From the NCBI RefSeq assembly GCF_012489685.1, contig NC_080043.1:15494223-15558222 (forward strand): a stretch of DNA of 64,000 nucleotides, read 5' to 3'. This document shows positions 34,440-46,310 of the stretch, piece after piece. Origin of the DNA: Lotus japonicus (taxonomy: Eukaryota > Streptophyta > Magnoliopsida > Fabales > Fabaceae). Numbering within the stretch: the stretch's first letter is position 1; each line of letters begins with the position of its first letter. The position numbers were made by a program, and so were the translations under genes. The notes beneath the pieces are model-generated. The model saw nothing but the letters and a program-made list of their open reading frames with translations. It did not search any database and was not told the origin of the DNA.

Positions 34440-35230
34440 CCTTCCAACTTGGATTTATAAACTATAAAAGGTTCTTCCAAACGGAAATTATTATTCCAAA
34501 GCAATTCAAAGACGATCTTCCCATAATCACATCATACGAAGATTTGCAGTCACCCACTAAGAAATGTATAATCTAGGCTTTGATCAATTTCCTCTCACCC
34601 AAAGTCATCTTGACCTCAATGTATCTTACTGAGTTTGTTCGTTTCCCCTTTATACTAACCAAATATGATGTCACGAGAACTAAATCTTCTTGTTTGAAAC
34701 CATGGGCGCTTCAAAATTAACAAGGAACATAATGTTAGACAAACTACCAGGATCTACCAAAACTCTACACATTTTGTTCGCTATTAGTTTTGAGAAAATC
34801 ATGGGGAAGAAATAACTCGCCCCGTTACTTTGGTTTTCCTTCTGACTGAAGACTATGCTTGGACGTCTTGTAATTTGGCACACTCGGTACCTAGTTTTTA
34901 CCAACACATTCATGGATCTCTTTCGCGCCCTGGCTGAATTTCCTCCTCCAACAAACCCTCAAGCAACAAGTTCACCTATAAAGTTAATTGTCATAGAACT
35001 TGTGCCAAATTTTCTCTGATGAATAACCATTCCTTCCCCAACTCTTGATCATTCCTAGACTCGTAGTGTCACAACTCTTGCGCGGTGGAAGAATTGATGT
35101 TTCCTTCGCTATCTGGAGAAAGCGTTTATTGAATTCTCATCACCACTAACAATATGAGCTTCTATGATTATGGTCCCCCCTTTCATCTTGCGCATATCAT
35201 TCTTCAAAAGTGGAATTCCCCATAAACGAC
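34440..35230 (-). pseudogene. Ty3/gypsy gag-protease remnant
   Basis: The minus strand reads IVFSQKENQ...LIANKMCRVLVDPGSLSNIMF (about 34860-34710). This matches the plant gypsy aspartic protease pattern RVLVDxGSSxxILF with F-S-E-x-D upstream. Further on, SSYDVIMGRSSLNCFG (about 34535-34490) matches the downstream YNxIxGRxxLN block. Frames are broken and the flap and RT are missing, so it is dead. Confidence 0.65.
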
Positions 35231-35681
35231 ACCAAATGTTTTTTATTGAATTATACTAGCAGATTCTCATTGTCTTTTCAAAGGAGCATTGCTTGGCTTG
35301 GATATGAGTGTACAACTAAGCTGCTGGTCCACAGTGCAGGGTAGTGAGAGAGCAATGAGAGAAACCATGAGTCTTAGAAGAACAAAGACGTATGCTGAAA
35401 CAAATAATATGTTAAATAAATGAGAGAGCACGTCGTCGTTACCTCTGCAAGTCAATGGAAGTCCTTATGAAGGAACTTCATAGCACATGGTTGGCCTAAA
35501 ACCACCTAGCTTTTGCTCATTGCATCTCAGCGTTTTCATGGTCACTCAATCACTGGTCGGGATGAGACACTCCTTTCCTTAGTCATCTGGTCCGCCCTTA
35601 TGGCACTTACTTAAGAGCAAGTCCTTTGGGCCGACCGCGACGGTATATGGCTTTGTGACTTAAAAGCCGGCCAAAACACCT

Positions 35682-35928
35682 CCTAGTACAAGAAAAACAC
35701 TCATTAGCGTCGACCATAAGCCAACGCTAACAAGGAAAAAGTCGATGCTATAATCGATTTAGTGTCGGTCTGCCATTGCTATGCTTAACATCGATTTAAC
35801 TGACTCTAAAATGACAAACATATCTATTTTTTGACCGACACTAACTTGTCATTTTTAAAGTCAGTCGTGTAGACCGTCTGTAATACTATCATGATGGTCG
35901 ATGCTAATGTTCAAATTATTTTCACTAC
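35682..35928. mobile_element. CACTA-like element relic
   Basis: It starts CCTAGTACAAGAAAAACAC, close to the CACTAGTACAAGAAAA termini of legume CACTA elements, and ends TTTTCACTAC. Repeated AGCGTCGACC/GTCGATGCTA/GTGTCGGTC motifs in both orientations are typical of CACTA subterminal repeats. The left CACTA is mutated and no 3-bp duplication was verified. Confidence 0.45.
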
Positions 35929-36043
35929 AACCACACCTAAATCAAGTTCAATTTGATAATTCTAATATTTCAGCTCTTATTTGCTTTTTATTTGTTTCTC
36001 AAGGTGAATTAGTTGTATATATATATATAATGTATCATGAGGA

Positions 36044-36255
36044 TGATGTTTTTATGTGAGAAAATGAGAATAAACCATGCCCGTTAGATCTAATTATAAA
36101 TGATTAAGATTAAAATATGAAGTCAAGTGACTTTTTTTAAAAAGTCAGATGATTATTTTAAGTGATCACATGACTATTAGTTTTTTTTTAATCTGATCAT
36201 TTATGATGAAATCTAACGTTTGTAATTTATTTCCATTTTTCACATAAAATCATAT
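36044..36255. repeat. short fold-back inverted repeat
   Basis: The arms 36044-36114 and 36188-36255 are imperfect reverse complements (for example TTTTATGTGAGAAAATGAG against its partner near 36230-36250). About 70 bp of AAGTCA-rich spacer separates them. It is probably an old MITE; the exact ends were not fixed. Confidence 0.55.
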
Positions 36256-36441
36256 TTCCCATAAGATGGCTTCGAATTCAGTCGTGTGGCTTGACCCTGT
36301 GATCACTGCTATTTTTTATCTGTTATATGAAGAATGAGATATGAGAATTGGAGCAAGAGAATAGAGAAATGATAGTGTCAAAAGAGTCAAATTACATGAT
36401 TAAATTTAATAATGATGATCCAAACATGGGTTTATAAATAG

Positions 36442-36837
36442 GTGCTTGCTGTGGTACCTTAAGTCAAATTAGGGTGTGGTACTTAAAATGAGATGGTTCA
36501 ACAAAAAAGACCCATGTATCGATTAAAATTTTGATTTTGTTATATCATAGTAATGCAGTGTTCCATTCTTAGGGACATGAGATATGCAAGTTGTGTTTTC
36601 TGAGTTTTGTTCATCCATTAATCATGATCATTTTACGCGTATCTCCATCACCATCATTCTTTTCCACCACTCGTCCATTTTTCATTAAAAAATGAATTCC
36701 ATGAGATAAAGTCAATTGATAAGTGAAGCAAAATCTAAAGATGTAGTATTTACCCTGAATAATATGATAATAATCTATTAAATTACCTAATCTGGGTACC
36801 ACACCAAAAAAAAATTCAGGGTACCACATAATTTACC
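36442..36837. mobile_element. Mutator-like MITE, copy A (396 bp)
   Basis: The ends GGTGCTTGCTGTGGTACC and, inward from the right, GGTAAATTATGTGGTACC are flanked by a perfect 9-bp duplication, TTATAAATA (36433-36441 and 36838-36846). A second GGTAC box lies inside each end. It is the uninterrupted reference for the nested copy at 58234. Confidence 0.8.
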
Positions 36838-37959
36838 TTATAAATATGTACTAACATAAATTACTTTTACTTTCAACTTATTCATTTATTCTATAATTAA
36901 TTTTATCAAAATTATTTATCGTATAAAAGCTGATCCAAACACGTACTTAGTATTTAATTTAAGTGTATTACTCAAGACTCCATCACCTTCGATCAACTCC
37001 TATAGTTGATCCATGCACTAGTGGATAGACTTTTCATTAATTAAGAGATTGTAGAATGATCACATTTATTTCAAATCTGCTGCAGTGGGTAGGAGTACTT
37101 TCCATTATAAATCACGTGGATATCCGATTTAATGCTATGAATAGTCTACCCAAAAACTCTACAGGGTTGGAGTTCACAATGGGGATGAGTAGCTAGCCCA
37201 CCACTAAACTTACGGTTGCACTTTTCATGAAACCTTAAAACTTATCCAAAATCAAGAAGCATTACAGCTAAATCTTATTTTGCTTTTCGTGGAAAATTTG
37301 AGAAGCGCAGAAGAAAACAAAAAAAATGTCAAAACTTAATTAGTAAGGGGGAAAGCTAGACCACAAATGAAAAAGGTACATAATTAGTTGGTAGGTATGG
37401 GTATGTCTCTTACTTTCTTGGTTAACAAGGTTAATTGGATGAAACCACAATTGTATCCATGTGCTTTGACAAATTGCATATAGACTGAACATCAAAGATC
37501 CTCAATTAATACAGAGTCTAATTTGTTTAATTTGATGATAGTGCATTTAGTAAGAAACATATTCACATGGGTTAGGCCCTGTTTAGGGATATTTTTTTTT
37601 TATCTAGTCTTTGTCTTAGGATTTTCAGTAGATTCCCCACTTGACTATGTCATTGCATTGGTGCTCCTTTAGCTTAAACCGGTTTCCCAAATGCAATAAA
37701 GGTAACGTAGGAACTTGTACAGTTGTACCCCACCAATCACCACCATCAATATTAGCAAATGAGAATTTTACAAAATGCTGAAAAGTAAATAACATTCCTA
37801 AACTCTATTTAGTCCTATTACCAAAAAGAAAACTCTATTTAGTCCACTTGGGAAATAAACTCTTTTTTTTAAGACATGTGTTCTCCTTTGGAGACAATTC
37901 TGTTCAAGCCGAGACATCCACATCATTTATGGTGGGACTAACTCTCTCAGCTGAGGTTT

Positions 37960-38041
37960 TTTTTATGACAGGACTCAAAACCGAGACCTTACTTAAGGAG
38001 AATCAAACACGTACCACTTGAACCAACCACCCGTTGGTCCG
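37960..38041 (-). mobile_element. tRNA-derived SINE-like fragment
   Basis: The minus strand shows GGTTCAAGTGGTACGTG (box-A-like), then GGTCTCGGTTTTGAGTCC (box-B-like), and an A-rich tail after GTCAT. It is of different sequence from the family at 43652. Confidence 0.4.
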
Positions 38042-38205
38042 TAATTGGGAAATAAACCAATTGAAAGCTTACAATATTCCTTATGCCTAAGAGTATCTAC
38101 ATCCTTAAATTCTTATTTTTTTCCCTTTAAATCATTATTTTATTACTTCAAGCAATTTTGTTTGCAATAATGTTATCTTCACACCTCTCTTTAAGGTGGA
38201 GAGAG

Positions 38206-38922
38206 TAGGGGTGTACAAGACCCGGCCCTACCCGCCAACCCGTCCCGGCCCAAGCCTTTAGGGCCGGGTTGAACCCGACCCGATCATTAAAAGAGATCGG
38301 GTTCGGGTTGATCTTTGAGTTACCCAACTTCGGGTAGGGTCGGGTTCGGGTTGACACTCGGGTCACCCGGCCCGTCCCACATATATATTTTATAAAATTT
38401 TAATTTGTTATAATGATTAAAATGTGATACATGGTGCTCAAATTTATCTTACCATGTAGATGAAATTAAAATGTTTAACATTTACCTTATGAATTAAATA
38501 AACGTTGGTCAAACTATTGACACTTTCATGCTCTAACAAGAGAAAATCATGTGTGTGTATTATGCATATGTGAGACAAGTAAAGAAATGATCAAATAAAA
38601 TGTAAACCTCTCAAGTGCAATAGATTATGAAAGAATTGGATTCTTTCAAGTTATTTCTTCTAAAAAATAGTTCCAACTTATAACTCTTTTAGTATGTTAT
38701 TATCTTTAAATTTTACAATTAGTATCAAATAGTCTTAAACTTATTGTCCCTCGGGCCAACCCGGTCTCGTCCTACATAGACCCGTCCTAAATTGGACCCG
38801 CATAAAGTCGGGTTGCTTCGGGTCTAGGGACGGGTTAGGGTCTATGAATTGACCCGATCAATATTTAGGGCCGGGTTAGGGTTAACCAAAACCCGTCCCA
38901 ACCCGTCCCTTGTACACCCCTA
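38206..38922. mobile_element. hAT-like non-autonomous element (717 bp)
   Basis: Perfect 14-bp terminal inverted repeats TAGGGGTGTACAAG and an 8-bp duplication GGAGAGAG (38198-38205, 38923-38930). The subterminal zones are GC-rich, with many short GGGTTCGGGTTG/CCCGTCCC motifs in both directions. The centre is AT-rich and non-coding. Confidence 0.88.
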
Positions 38923-38930
38923 GGAGAGAG

Positions 38931-40193
38931 GTGGAATGAAGAGAGAGATAGGAAGAAAATGAAAAGTAAGAGAGAGAAAGTATTAGATGTAATAGATGAT
39001 AAGAGGAGAGAGATAGAAATAAAAAAATGTGGAAATGAAGTGTTTCGAAAATGAGATGTGTATATATCATTACTCTTTTGTATACGTGCATAATGGCTAT
39101 CAATATGTCGGTCTAGTACTCATGCTTCTTATAATGATGTTAACTAGATATCAGTTTTTTTTCACATATTATGCATATGAAAAATTAAATTTTCTTAAAA
39201 ATCATATGCTAACAAGTCTTTGTCCTCCTGAAGTTAGAATCATACCTCCGCCACTTGAGATCTAGCTTATTCATATAGACACTCACAAAAAAAAACTTCT
39301 TTTTCTCTTATTCATATACTTTCTAAAAGTAAAGATGAAATGAGTATAACAAAATATTTTCCTTTGAAGTGTCCACCATAATCTTGCTCTGAAAGTGTTA
39401 TTGTTTAGCAAGATTTAATTTCTGATTTTGATTGGGAATAAGTGGGTATTGTAAGATGTGTCATTTTAATTTGTTTGTATACTTGGATAATGTCATTTTG
39501 ACCCTTTGGTTTGGTTTGAGTCTCTTTGTTTCTTGTCTTCTTGCTTCTTGCTTGTCTAAAGGACTCAACTTCAGGTTTGTAACTGGTTTCTCTTTTCATT
39601 ATTTTGGCTCTTTCTGTTGCTGGATAGTGAAAAAATCTGATTCAGGTGGTACCGAGTAATTGAGATTAAAAAAAATCCATAAACATATGAGTTTAGAAAA
39701 AGTAAGTTCATACATCAGTCTTACTTGGAATAAACTGACTTACATGTTGTTTTACATGTAGATACTAATACACCACTTTTATATTTTAACTATTATTGTA
39801 TGTTCATATATGAAACTTGTTCGAAAATCACGATATAGAGTTAAAATCATGATTAACGTGAACCAAAGTTAAGGGACTTGGGTTGTGTCTACACAATTTT
39901 AACTTCGTCATGATTTTTGAATGAGTTCAAACATATTAGATATCTATTTTAGTAATTTTACCTCTAAAAATAATACATATTAAACGGGTTGTGTACATAC
40001 ATTTTTGGGTCTTAGGCGAAAATGTTAAAATGACCTTTTTTTTAGAGAATTTTAAAAAAACTTAATATAAAGTATTAATTTTTTATATTAATCTTTTAGC
40101 CTTTTTAGTTGCAAAATCATTTATCAGAGTTTTATAATCAAAGTAAAGTGATGTGTGATGGAAAGAGTGAGATTGAGAGAGAATTTGAGTAGA
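38931..40193. other. intergenic stretch without recognised feature
   Basis: GA-rich sequence at 38930-39030, then AT-rich DNA. Short frames are present, but none resembles a known protein. Confidence 0.4.
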
Positions 40194-40418
40194 TGATAAG
40201 TGCCAATTTTACTTGTTTTTAAATATCATTTTAAGCACTTATTTGACCTATATGCTTGCATTGTTGATTATTTTATCCCCATAAGTAGTTGATTTAGTAA
40301 ATAGTTAATTTTAGTATATAAATAGAGTAAATATTATATTTTCACATTTAATCTTTTGTTTTCAATGATAGGTGAAAATCTGTGCCACAAGATGTCAAAA
40401 GGCCAAGAAATGAAGAAT

Positions 40419-40658
40419 TTCGCTTAAGCCAAATGTTTACTCGCTTAAGCGAAATTATATGGCGCGCAGAGGGTATCAATTCTGGAAGACAATCTCGCTT
40501 AAGCCGAATTTTTTCTCGCTTAAGCGAACCATTCAATGGCATAGATGAAAAGTGAACCCTCGCTTAAGCGAGACTTATTCTCGCTTAAGCGAGCAGAGTA
40601 CTTCAGTGTTAAGAAAAGGCTCTTGCTTAAGCGAATCTCAAACTCGCTTAAGCGAGCC
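40419..40658. repeat. array of eight CTCGCTTAAGCGAG palindromes
   Basis: The core CGCTTAAGC (one copy TGCTTAAGC) starts at 40421, 40442, 40496, 40517, 40561, 40582, 40624 and 40645. It forms four pairs, each exactly 21 bp apart. Most copies are palindromic over 10-14 bp. The array ends about 18 bp before the TATA box of the solo LTR, a position fitting upstream promoter elements. Confidence 0.9.
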
Positions 40659-40675
40659 AAACTGCCTTGAACCCT

Positions 40676-40682
40676 TATAAAA
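40676..40682 (+). promoter_or_regulatory. TATA box of the solo LTR
   Basis: TATAAAA in an otherwise GC-richer context (CCCTTATAAAAGGCC), directly after the palindrome array. It is the likely U3 core promoter of the former retrotransposon. Confidence 0.6.
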
Positions 40683-41881
40683 GGCCAGAACACGATTTTT
40701 CTCAGGATCTCTTCCATTCTTCACCATTTTTCCTCCCTAAAACATTCAGAGGAGGCTGGGCTTCATGGAGGAAGGGTCCCTGGGCTAGGAATTGATGGAG
40801 TGGAGCTTTGGAGCATGGTGACAACCTCTTGGTGGCTATGGAAAGCTTGAGAAAGTTTCCATCGTCGTGGATTCGTCTCCGTTCTTCGGGTTTCATCTCT
40901 TCCTTTCTTATCTCTTGTATATGTTCTTTTCTATTTTTGTATCTAGAATGTTATAGCTTAGTTCTTTGATTGTTGTAAACTCAATTATTGATGTAAATGA
41001 AAATCTTTCATGTATGGTGTTTCTCTTTGTCTTTGTACTTCATGCTTCTAACCAATCAATTGATAATCAAAAGAGTTTCACTAATTTATAAATAGATCGA
41101 GAGGTTGATATGAGTTGGTGTATGCTTAGATCAATGAAAGTAGAATGCCTATGTCTTAGGTCACGCCGTGTGTTAAAGTTTTGCTTTCTACACTTCAAGT
41201 ATCATTGATTTGTGTTAGATTTTTATGGACTAGCATGAGATCGGGAGATAATTGCGGGTCCGGTTCAAGAGAGAAACCACTTAATGAACTAGTTGTCTTA
41301 TGGTGAGATTATCTTAGGTAGGAACAATAGTGGGCTTCCACGTGACAGGTGGGGTTTTGAGTTCTTACAGGAGTTTCCGGGGTGACAACGGAGATTTGCA
41401 AGCCTAGGGTACCTTGTCTTAGGATAAATTTGTTATTGTGAATGTCTTTGAGAGAGAATTTGAGTTTTAATGTTCCTTTTGGTTTTCTAGATGGTAAGGA
41501 ATTACGTCTAGGAATTCCAACTGATAGATTCACCTAAGCTAGAGATAGTTAGGTGGATAGCTCTTGACATTGTAAGTGAAATGAACCTTTACATAAGTGT
41601 TTGTGTTCAAAGCAATCAAAGGATTATGTGAATGCATTTCTGAATACATGTTCGTCTTTGTTATCTATGTAAACCTTCTTTTACCGCTTTCCTTATATTG
41701 AAAATCACAAAAACAATTTATCAAACATCATTTTATCCGCTCAAATCAATGTTTAACTGGTGGAACTGATGTTCACACAATCCCTGAGGACGATAAACCC
41801 GTATCTGCTTTGCTATGATTGAATCATAAAGGTTTACCCAAAAGCAGTACAAACAATGAGGAAAAAACCTTTATCAGTAGA

Positions 41882-43650
41882 TTAAGGGAAAGTTAATACT
41901 CTTTTTTGAGAGAAGGAATCTCTTAATTTTCCAACGGTAGTGTTGTTGAAGATGATTGATATTCTGACTCAAATAGTTGTGAAAATTAATTCTCTTTTTG
42001 GGAGATAGGAATTTTATATTTTTTTATGAAAGATTTGTTATTTTTTAAATAAGATTAGATAATGATATATTGGTCTAACTTCCTTTTTTAATTGGCTAAT
42101 ATTTAGGAAATAGATAATTCTGATTTTTTTATACTTTGGTTGTTTATAATTTATTAATAGTTAGTAATTAATTTTATTTTTTTGGGGCTTAAGTAAGAAA
42201 AGAATTTGGGGGCCTTAAGTTGTTGCTTATTTCTCTTAACACTAACCACGACCCTTATTAAAATACCATTCGTTTTTTAAACATATTTTTATACTACATT
42301 CTCAAATAAACATTCTTTTTTTTTTTCAAACTTTTAATTCTGTTAAACGTAACTCTTTTTGAAAATTAGTTAAAAAATTCTCTGTTCAAAGTTGGTTCCC
42401 CGCCTTCTAACTCTTATACATGTGGGGTCTTCTGGTCTTCCCACGCTTAGAAGAGAAAATCCCTGAATTGAACTCTTCCACACACCACCCACCCTTGACA
42501 ATCACAATTATAAGAATATATATAATCCTACGTGACCCACCAAATATGTCCATCGCTGTCGACTATGAGAGCAGAAAATAAAAGCTAGACAAAAATAATT
42601 ACAGGGTAGTGAAGTAAGAAAGAAAACAGTGCTTCACATAAATAATTTATGAGCAATTGATGTCGATGTTCCATTCACAAGGTAATGAAATTGAAAAGAG
42701 AGAAGAAAAAAATGCAAATTATGACACTATTAGTTATTCTTTATGTTCAAAAAGAGGGTTGTGAAATCATGAGTGAAATAAGACACAAAACATGGCGCAA
42801 ATCATTGGGTAACATATAATAATGGCAGTTGAACTTTCTATTAAGGTGATTAGGTCATGCATTTATTTAATTATTTCCTTCTTTTTTCTTTTCATATTAG
42901 AGTTCCAAATGAAGATGTGAAAATGATGGGTCCATGACTCCATGGTCGGTTGTATATTTTAATCGCAAGCTTTGCTTTTTGCATGCAATGTGCTGTGTCT
43001 CTATATTTGTGTGTGGCCACCCGCGTTATGAGCATTAATATTTGAGAGCCAACGCATGCCTTGCATGAGTTATCAACTTTCATGTCTTGGGTGCTAGCTT
43101 AATAATGGAAAATGATGTCTTTGTTTTTTACCATTTGTTAATTTCACTTGATGTTTTTCTTTTTAATGTCTCAAATAAATAACCATTTGTGACGCGAAAA
43201 TTGAAAAGGATGAGCAATCAACTTTGTTAGTTTTTTTTTTAATTTACGCGTGTATTATTTGTCTTTACATATAAAATATTGTGTTTTGCCATTGGAAGCA
43301 AGTAAGGATAAGCATTCATGTATGTGGCATAGTCTAGCTAGTGAACTAATTTTTATTATGATATTGCAGTACTGTATTATAAATAAAAGTGCTACTATAA
43401 ATTAGGTTAAATGACGAGATATGTAACCAAAAAAAAAATGACGAGATATGTTATAATGAAGGTAATTTTTTTTGTCATATTTGAACTGTAGTTTTTATTT
43501 CTCTGTTAGGCCTCACTAATTAAGTTAAAGTGTTAAACCCATGATGTGGAATAAAATTAAAGGGAAGAACAGAATAAAAGTGATAGGTCAAAGTTGAGAT
43601 GAAAATTACTTTAGGAGTTGGTTATACTTGATTGTGAATATATCATTAAC
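41882..43650. other. intergenic stretch without recognised feature
   Basis: AT-rich, with poly-T tracts and no credible gene on either strand. Confidence 0.4.
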
Positions 43651-43651
43651 T

Positions 43652-43768
43652 TTTTTTTTTGGTACATCAGAAAGATAAATTGCACCCGCCAGGAATCGAA
43701 CCCTGGACCTCCCCCTACCCAACTCATATGTCACCTAGCTCCTACCACTTGAGTTATCCTACGGGGAC
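43652..43768 (-). mobile_element. complete tRNA-derived SINE with TSD
   Basis: On the minus strand it reads GTCCCCGTAGGATAACTCAA, box A (AACTCAAGTGGTAGGAGCT), box B (GGGTTCGATTCCTG), the conserved tail GCAATTTATCTTTCTGATG and poly-A. The 16-bp direct repeat TGAATATATCATTAAC flanks it at 43635-43650 and 43769-43784. This is the best copy of a family seen at least six times in the window. Confidence 0.9.
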
Positions 43769-44510
43769 TGAATATATCATTAACTGAAAGTTCACTAGTT
43801 TTTTTTTTTATCAAATTGTAATTTAGTTTTTCTTCCTTTGTTAGACCTACAAATTAAGTTAAAGCCATGATATATATGGAATAAAATTTAAAGGGAAAAA
43901 GAGAATAAAAATAATAGGTCAAACTTATGAAGGAGTAATCATACTTGATTGTGAATATATCCTTAAATGATTTTGCTCTCTCTTCCACTATTTACTAATG
44001 AGAATATAATAGAAGGATTGTATAAATGATTAATGGAAAAGTTTGGTTAAATAGTTCATGGTCACATGTAGATCAATCACATTTAAGATAAGTTGAACAT
44101 AATTCTCATATTTTGTTTATTAATTAATTTATAAATTAATAATCATATTAGACCATTGAGGTTGAGTTAAGTAATCATCATGGACCATTTAGACAACTAT
44201 AGAAAGAGACGTGTAAATCCTTTTTAGAGAGGAAATACATATTTCTTTTATTTCCCAATGTTTTGATTGGCCAAAACGACTAGAAGGAATGAAGCCATCA
44301 TGTCCGGCCCATGACAACTAGTCCAATACCATGGCTATATCACATGTATCAATCCAAGAAAAGATAAAGCTTTCATCAATCTAAGTTATTGACTGAGCCA
44401 TCGAAGTTAAACTGTTAGAATCCTGGTCAAGCTCAGAAGCTCTTATAACCAAGGTCAAATCGTTATAATGTGTGGTCATTTAGCTATGACATGCTAGAAA
44501 ACGTTAACTA

Positions 44511-45783
44511 GGGTGAATGGTCACTTTGGTCCCTAAAGTTGTAGGTGTCGGGCATATTAGTCCCTATTCTAAGGAAATGTCGCCCGTAGTCCTTGAAGTT
44601 GGCAAACGTCGATCACGTTGGTCCCTGCCTCTGCTCCCGTTAGTGAACGTTAACGGAGACGATGATTTGGCACGTTACGTGTGCATCTCTCCTAGCCACG
44701 TGGATTGGAACATTGGGGGAAACATTGAAACTTCAATTTAGTCCTTTTTTTTCCTTCTTCTTCGTTCCCTTTTCTTTTTCCTGCAGAACAAAACCAACAT
44801 CACCCACATTCCCTTCTCCCTTTCAATGAGCAGCACCTCATAATCCTCACCATAATTCCTTCTTCATCCTTAACAACAAAAGACCATCATCCTCACCTCC
44901 TCAACGTTGCAGCAGCCACGCATACTCCCTCTCACCACCATCATTTTCTTCTACTTCCATCCACAACGCACCAGCCATCACCACCGTGACGCCTCTTCCT
45001 TGTCCAGTCCAGAGCCGCGAGCACCACCACCTTCAGGAGCGGCGAGAAGCTACATAGAACAGAGGAGAAACAAAACCCTAGCCGCCACCGGTGTCTTCTC
45101 CGGCGAGCTTCGTTCTGAAAATCAAGGGCAATTTCTTGAAGCTTTCGACCTCCTCTTCTCAAATCCGAGGCCAAACCACTGCTAAGAGGTGTTTCCTCTT
45201 GTCAATTTTGGATCTAATAGTCTAGGGTTTTTATGTTTTCTGATTTGGGTAAAAAGAATTTAATGGAGTTAAATTGATACTGATTTTTCTTTCTTGAATA
45301 TGGTTGGTTTTATTCCAATTTGTTTTCTGATTCTGGGTAGGTGTGGGATTTATTGATTGGGTTTTCTGGAGTAGGAAGTTTTGATCTTGATTTTGGAGGT
45401 GAATGTATTGGGTTTGCTAGGCTTCCCAAACAAAATTGCATATACACTAGCATCCAGTTCCCTTTGCATATACACTAGCATCCATCATAACAAAATTGAT
45501 GTTTCAATGTTCTAGGGTTCTAGGGTTCTTGTTCTTATAAGGAAGAAAGGGACTAAATTGATGTTTCAATGTTTCCCCCAACGTTCAGATCCACGTGGCA
45601 ACGCCATTAGGGCACTTAACGTGCCAAATCATTATCTCTGTTAATGTTCACTAACGGGAAAACGGCCAAGGACCAACGTGGTCGACGTTTGCAAACATTA
45701 GGGACTACGGGAGACATTTCTGAAGAATAGGGACTAATATGCCCGACACCTACAACTTTAGGGACCAAAGTGACCATTCACCC
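44511..45783. mobile_element. Mutator-like element with internal cargo (1,273 bp)
   Basis: The terminal inverted repeats start GGGTGAATGGTCACTTTG and extend about 230 bp with high identity. ACGTTAACTA is repeated at 44501-44510 and 45797-45806. A 13-bp filler (TAATATGCCCGAC) separates the right end from its target copy. Four GTCCC boxes per end follow the 18/31/29/32 rule. No transposase is present; the centre holds GC-richer, gene-like sequence. Confidence 0.87.
44750..45540 (+). pseudogene. captured gene fragment inside the element (origin unknown)
   Basis: CT/CA-rich leader-like sequence is followed by a frame (44907-45185, 92 codons) containing RNKTLAATGVFSGELRSENQ. A GTTTCC/TAGGGTTT-type intron-like stretch follows. 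Base composition changes sharply against the terminal repeats, as in Pack-MULE cargo. The frame begins without a strong start context and I do not recognise the parent gene. A 30-bp direct repeat (TTGCATATACACTAGCATCC) lies near 45437-45485. Confidence 0.45.
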
Positions 45784-45938
45784 TAATATGCCCGACACGT
45801 TAACTATCTATACATAAGAACAATTAATGAAGATCGGGAAAATAAGGTTTGTCTTGCACGGTAAGGGACTTAGATAACTCATTACTCTCATATTGATCTT
45901 TGTATACTTTGAGATTTTAACTATGATCTTGAGCTGAT

Positions 45939-46310
45939 TTGAGTGAAAAGTGTATTTTTACGGTGCCTCCATTGTTGTGCTCTGTTGTGCACATCCACTG
46001 CACCATTGTGCTCTCAATCGAATATCACCAAGCTTGCTCCGAGATCAACCTTGCTCAGGTCCATGGAAAGATCAGTTGGCGCTACCTATGGGAATCTGAT
46101 AAATTCTTTCCCATAACCAAGATAAATACACATCACCAACTTATACAAGGAAGACAACAACCTAGTCATGGAGGCTCTACTAATGGAAACCAAGAGGTTC
46201 ATGGAAGAACGAGGTTTGAACATGTGAGAATTCCTTCTTGCCCAAAAGAGGAAATTGTAGAAAACATTCTAAAACATGAGGATGTAATCAAGCGATTGGA
46301 GCATTGAATA
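45939..46310 (+). pseudogene. Ty3/gypsy leader and gag remnant
   Basis: AGTTGGCGCTACCTATGGGA (about 46073) resembles the TTGGCGCCxTCTGTGGGGA leader and primer-site region of plant gypsy elements. It is followed by gag-like METKRFMEERGL with stops. The preceding sequence may be the end of its LTR. No protease or RT follows. Confidence 0.4.

Larger units (their letters stand above)
40194..41876 (+). mobile_element. solo LTR of a Ty3/gypsy-type retrotransposon (1,683 bp)
   Basis: The unit runs TGATAAGTGCC...CTTTATCA with TG/CA ends. A perfect 5-bp duplication, GTAGA (40189-40193 and 41877-41881), flanks it. It has no coding region and no second LTR, so it is what remains after LTR-LTR recombination. 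A TATA box (TATAAAA, 40676-40682) lies mid-element, with a palindrome array just upstream. The size and TGATAAGTGCC start suggest the Tat/Ogre lineage, which is inference. Confidence 0.82.

Noticed and set aside
40419..40658. CRISPR-like reading of the palindrome array
   Set aside because: The units are palindromic, spacing alternates between 21 bp and 42-54 bp, there is no spacer diversity, and the context is a plant LTR promoter.
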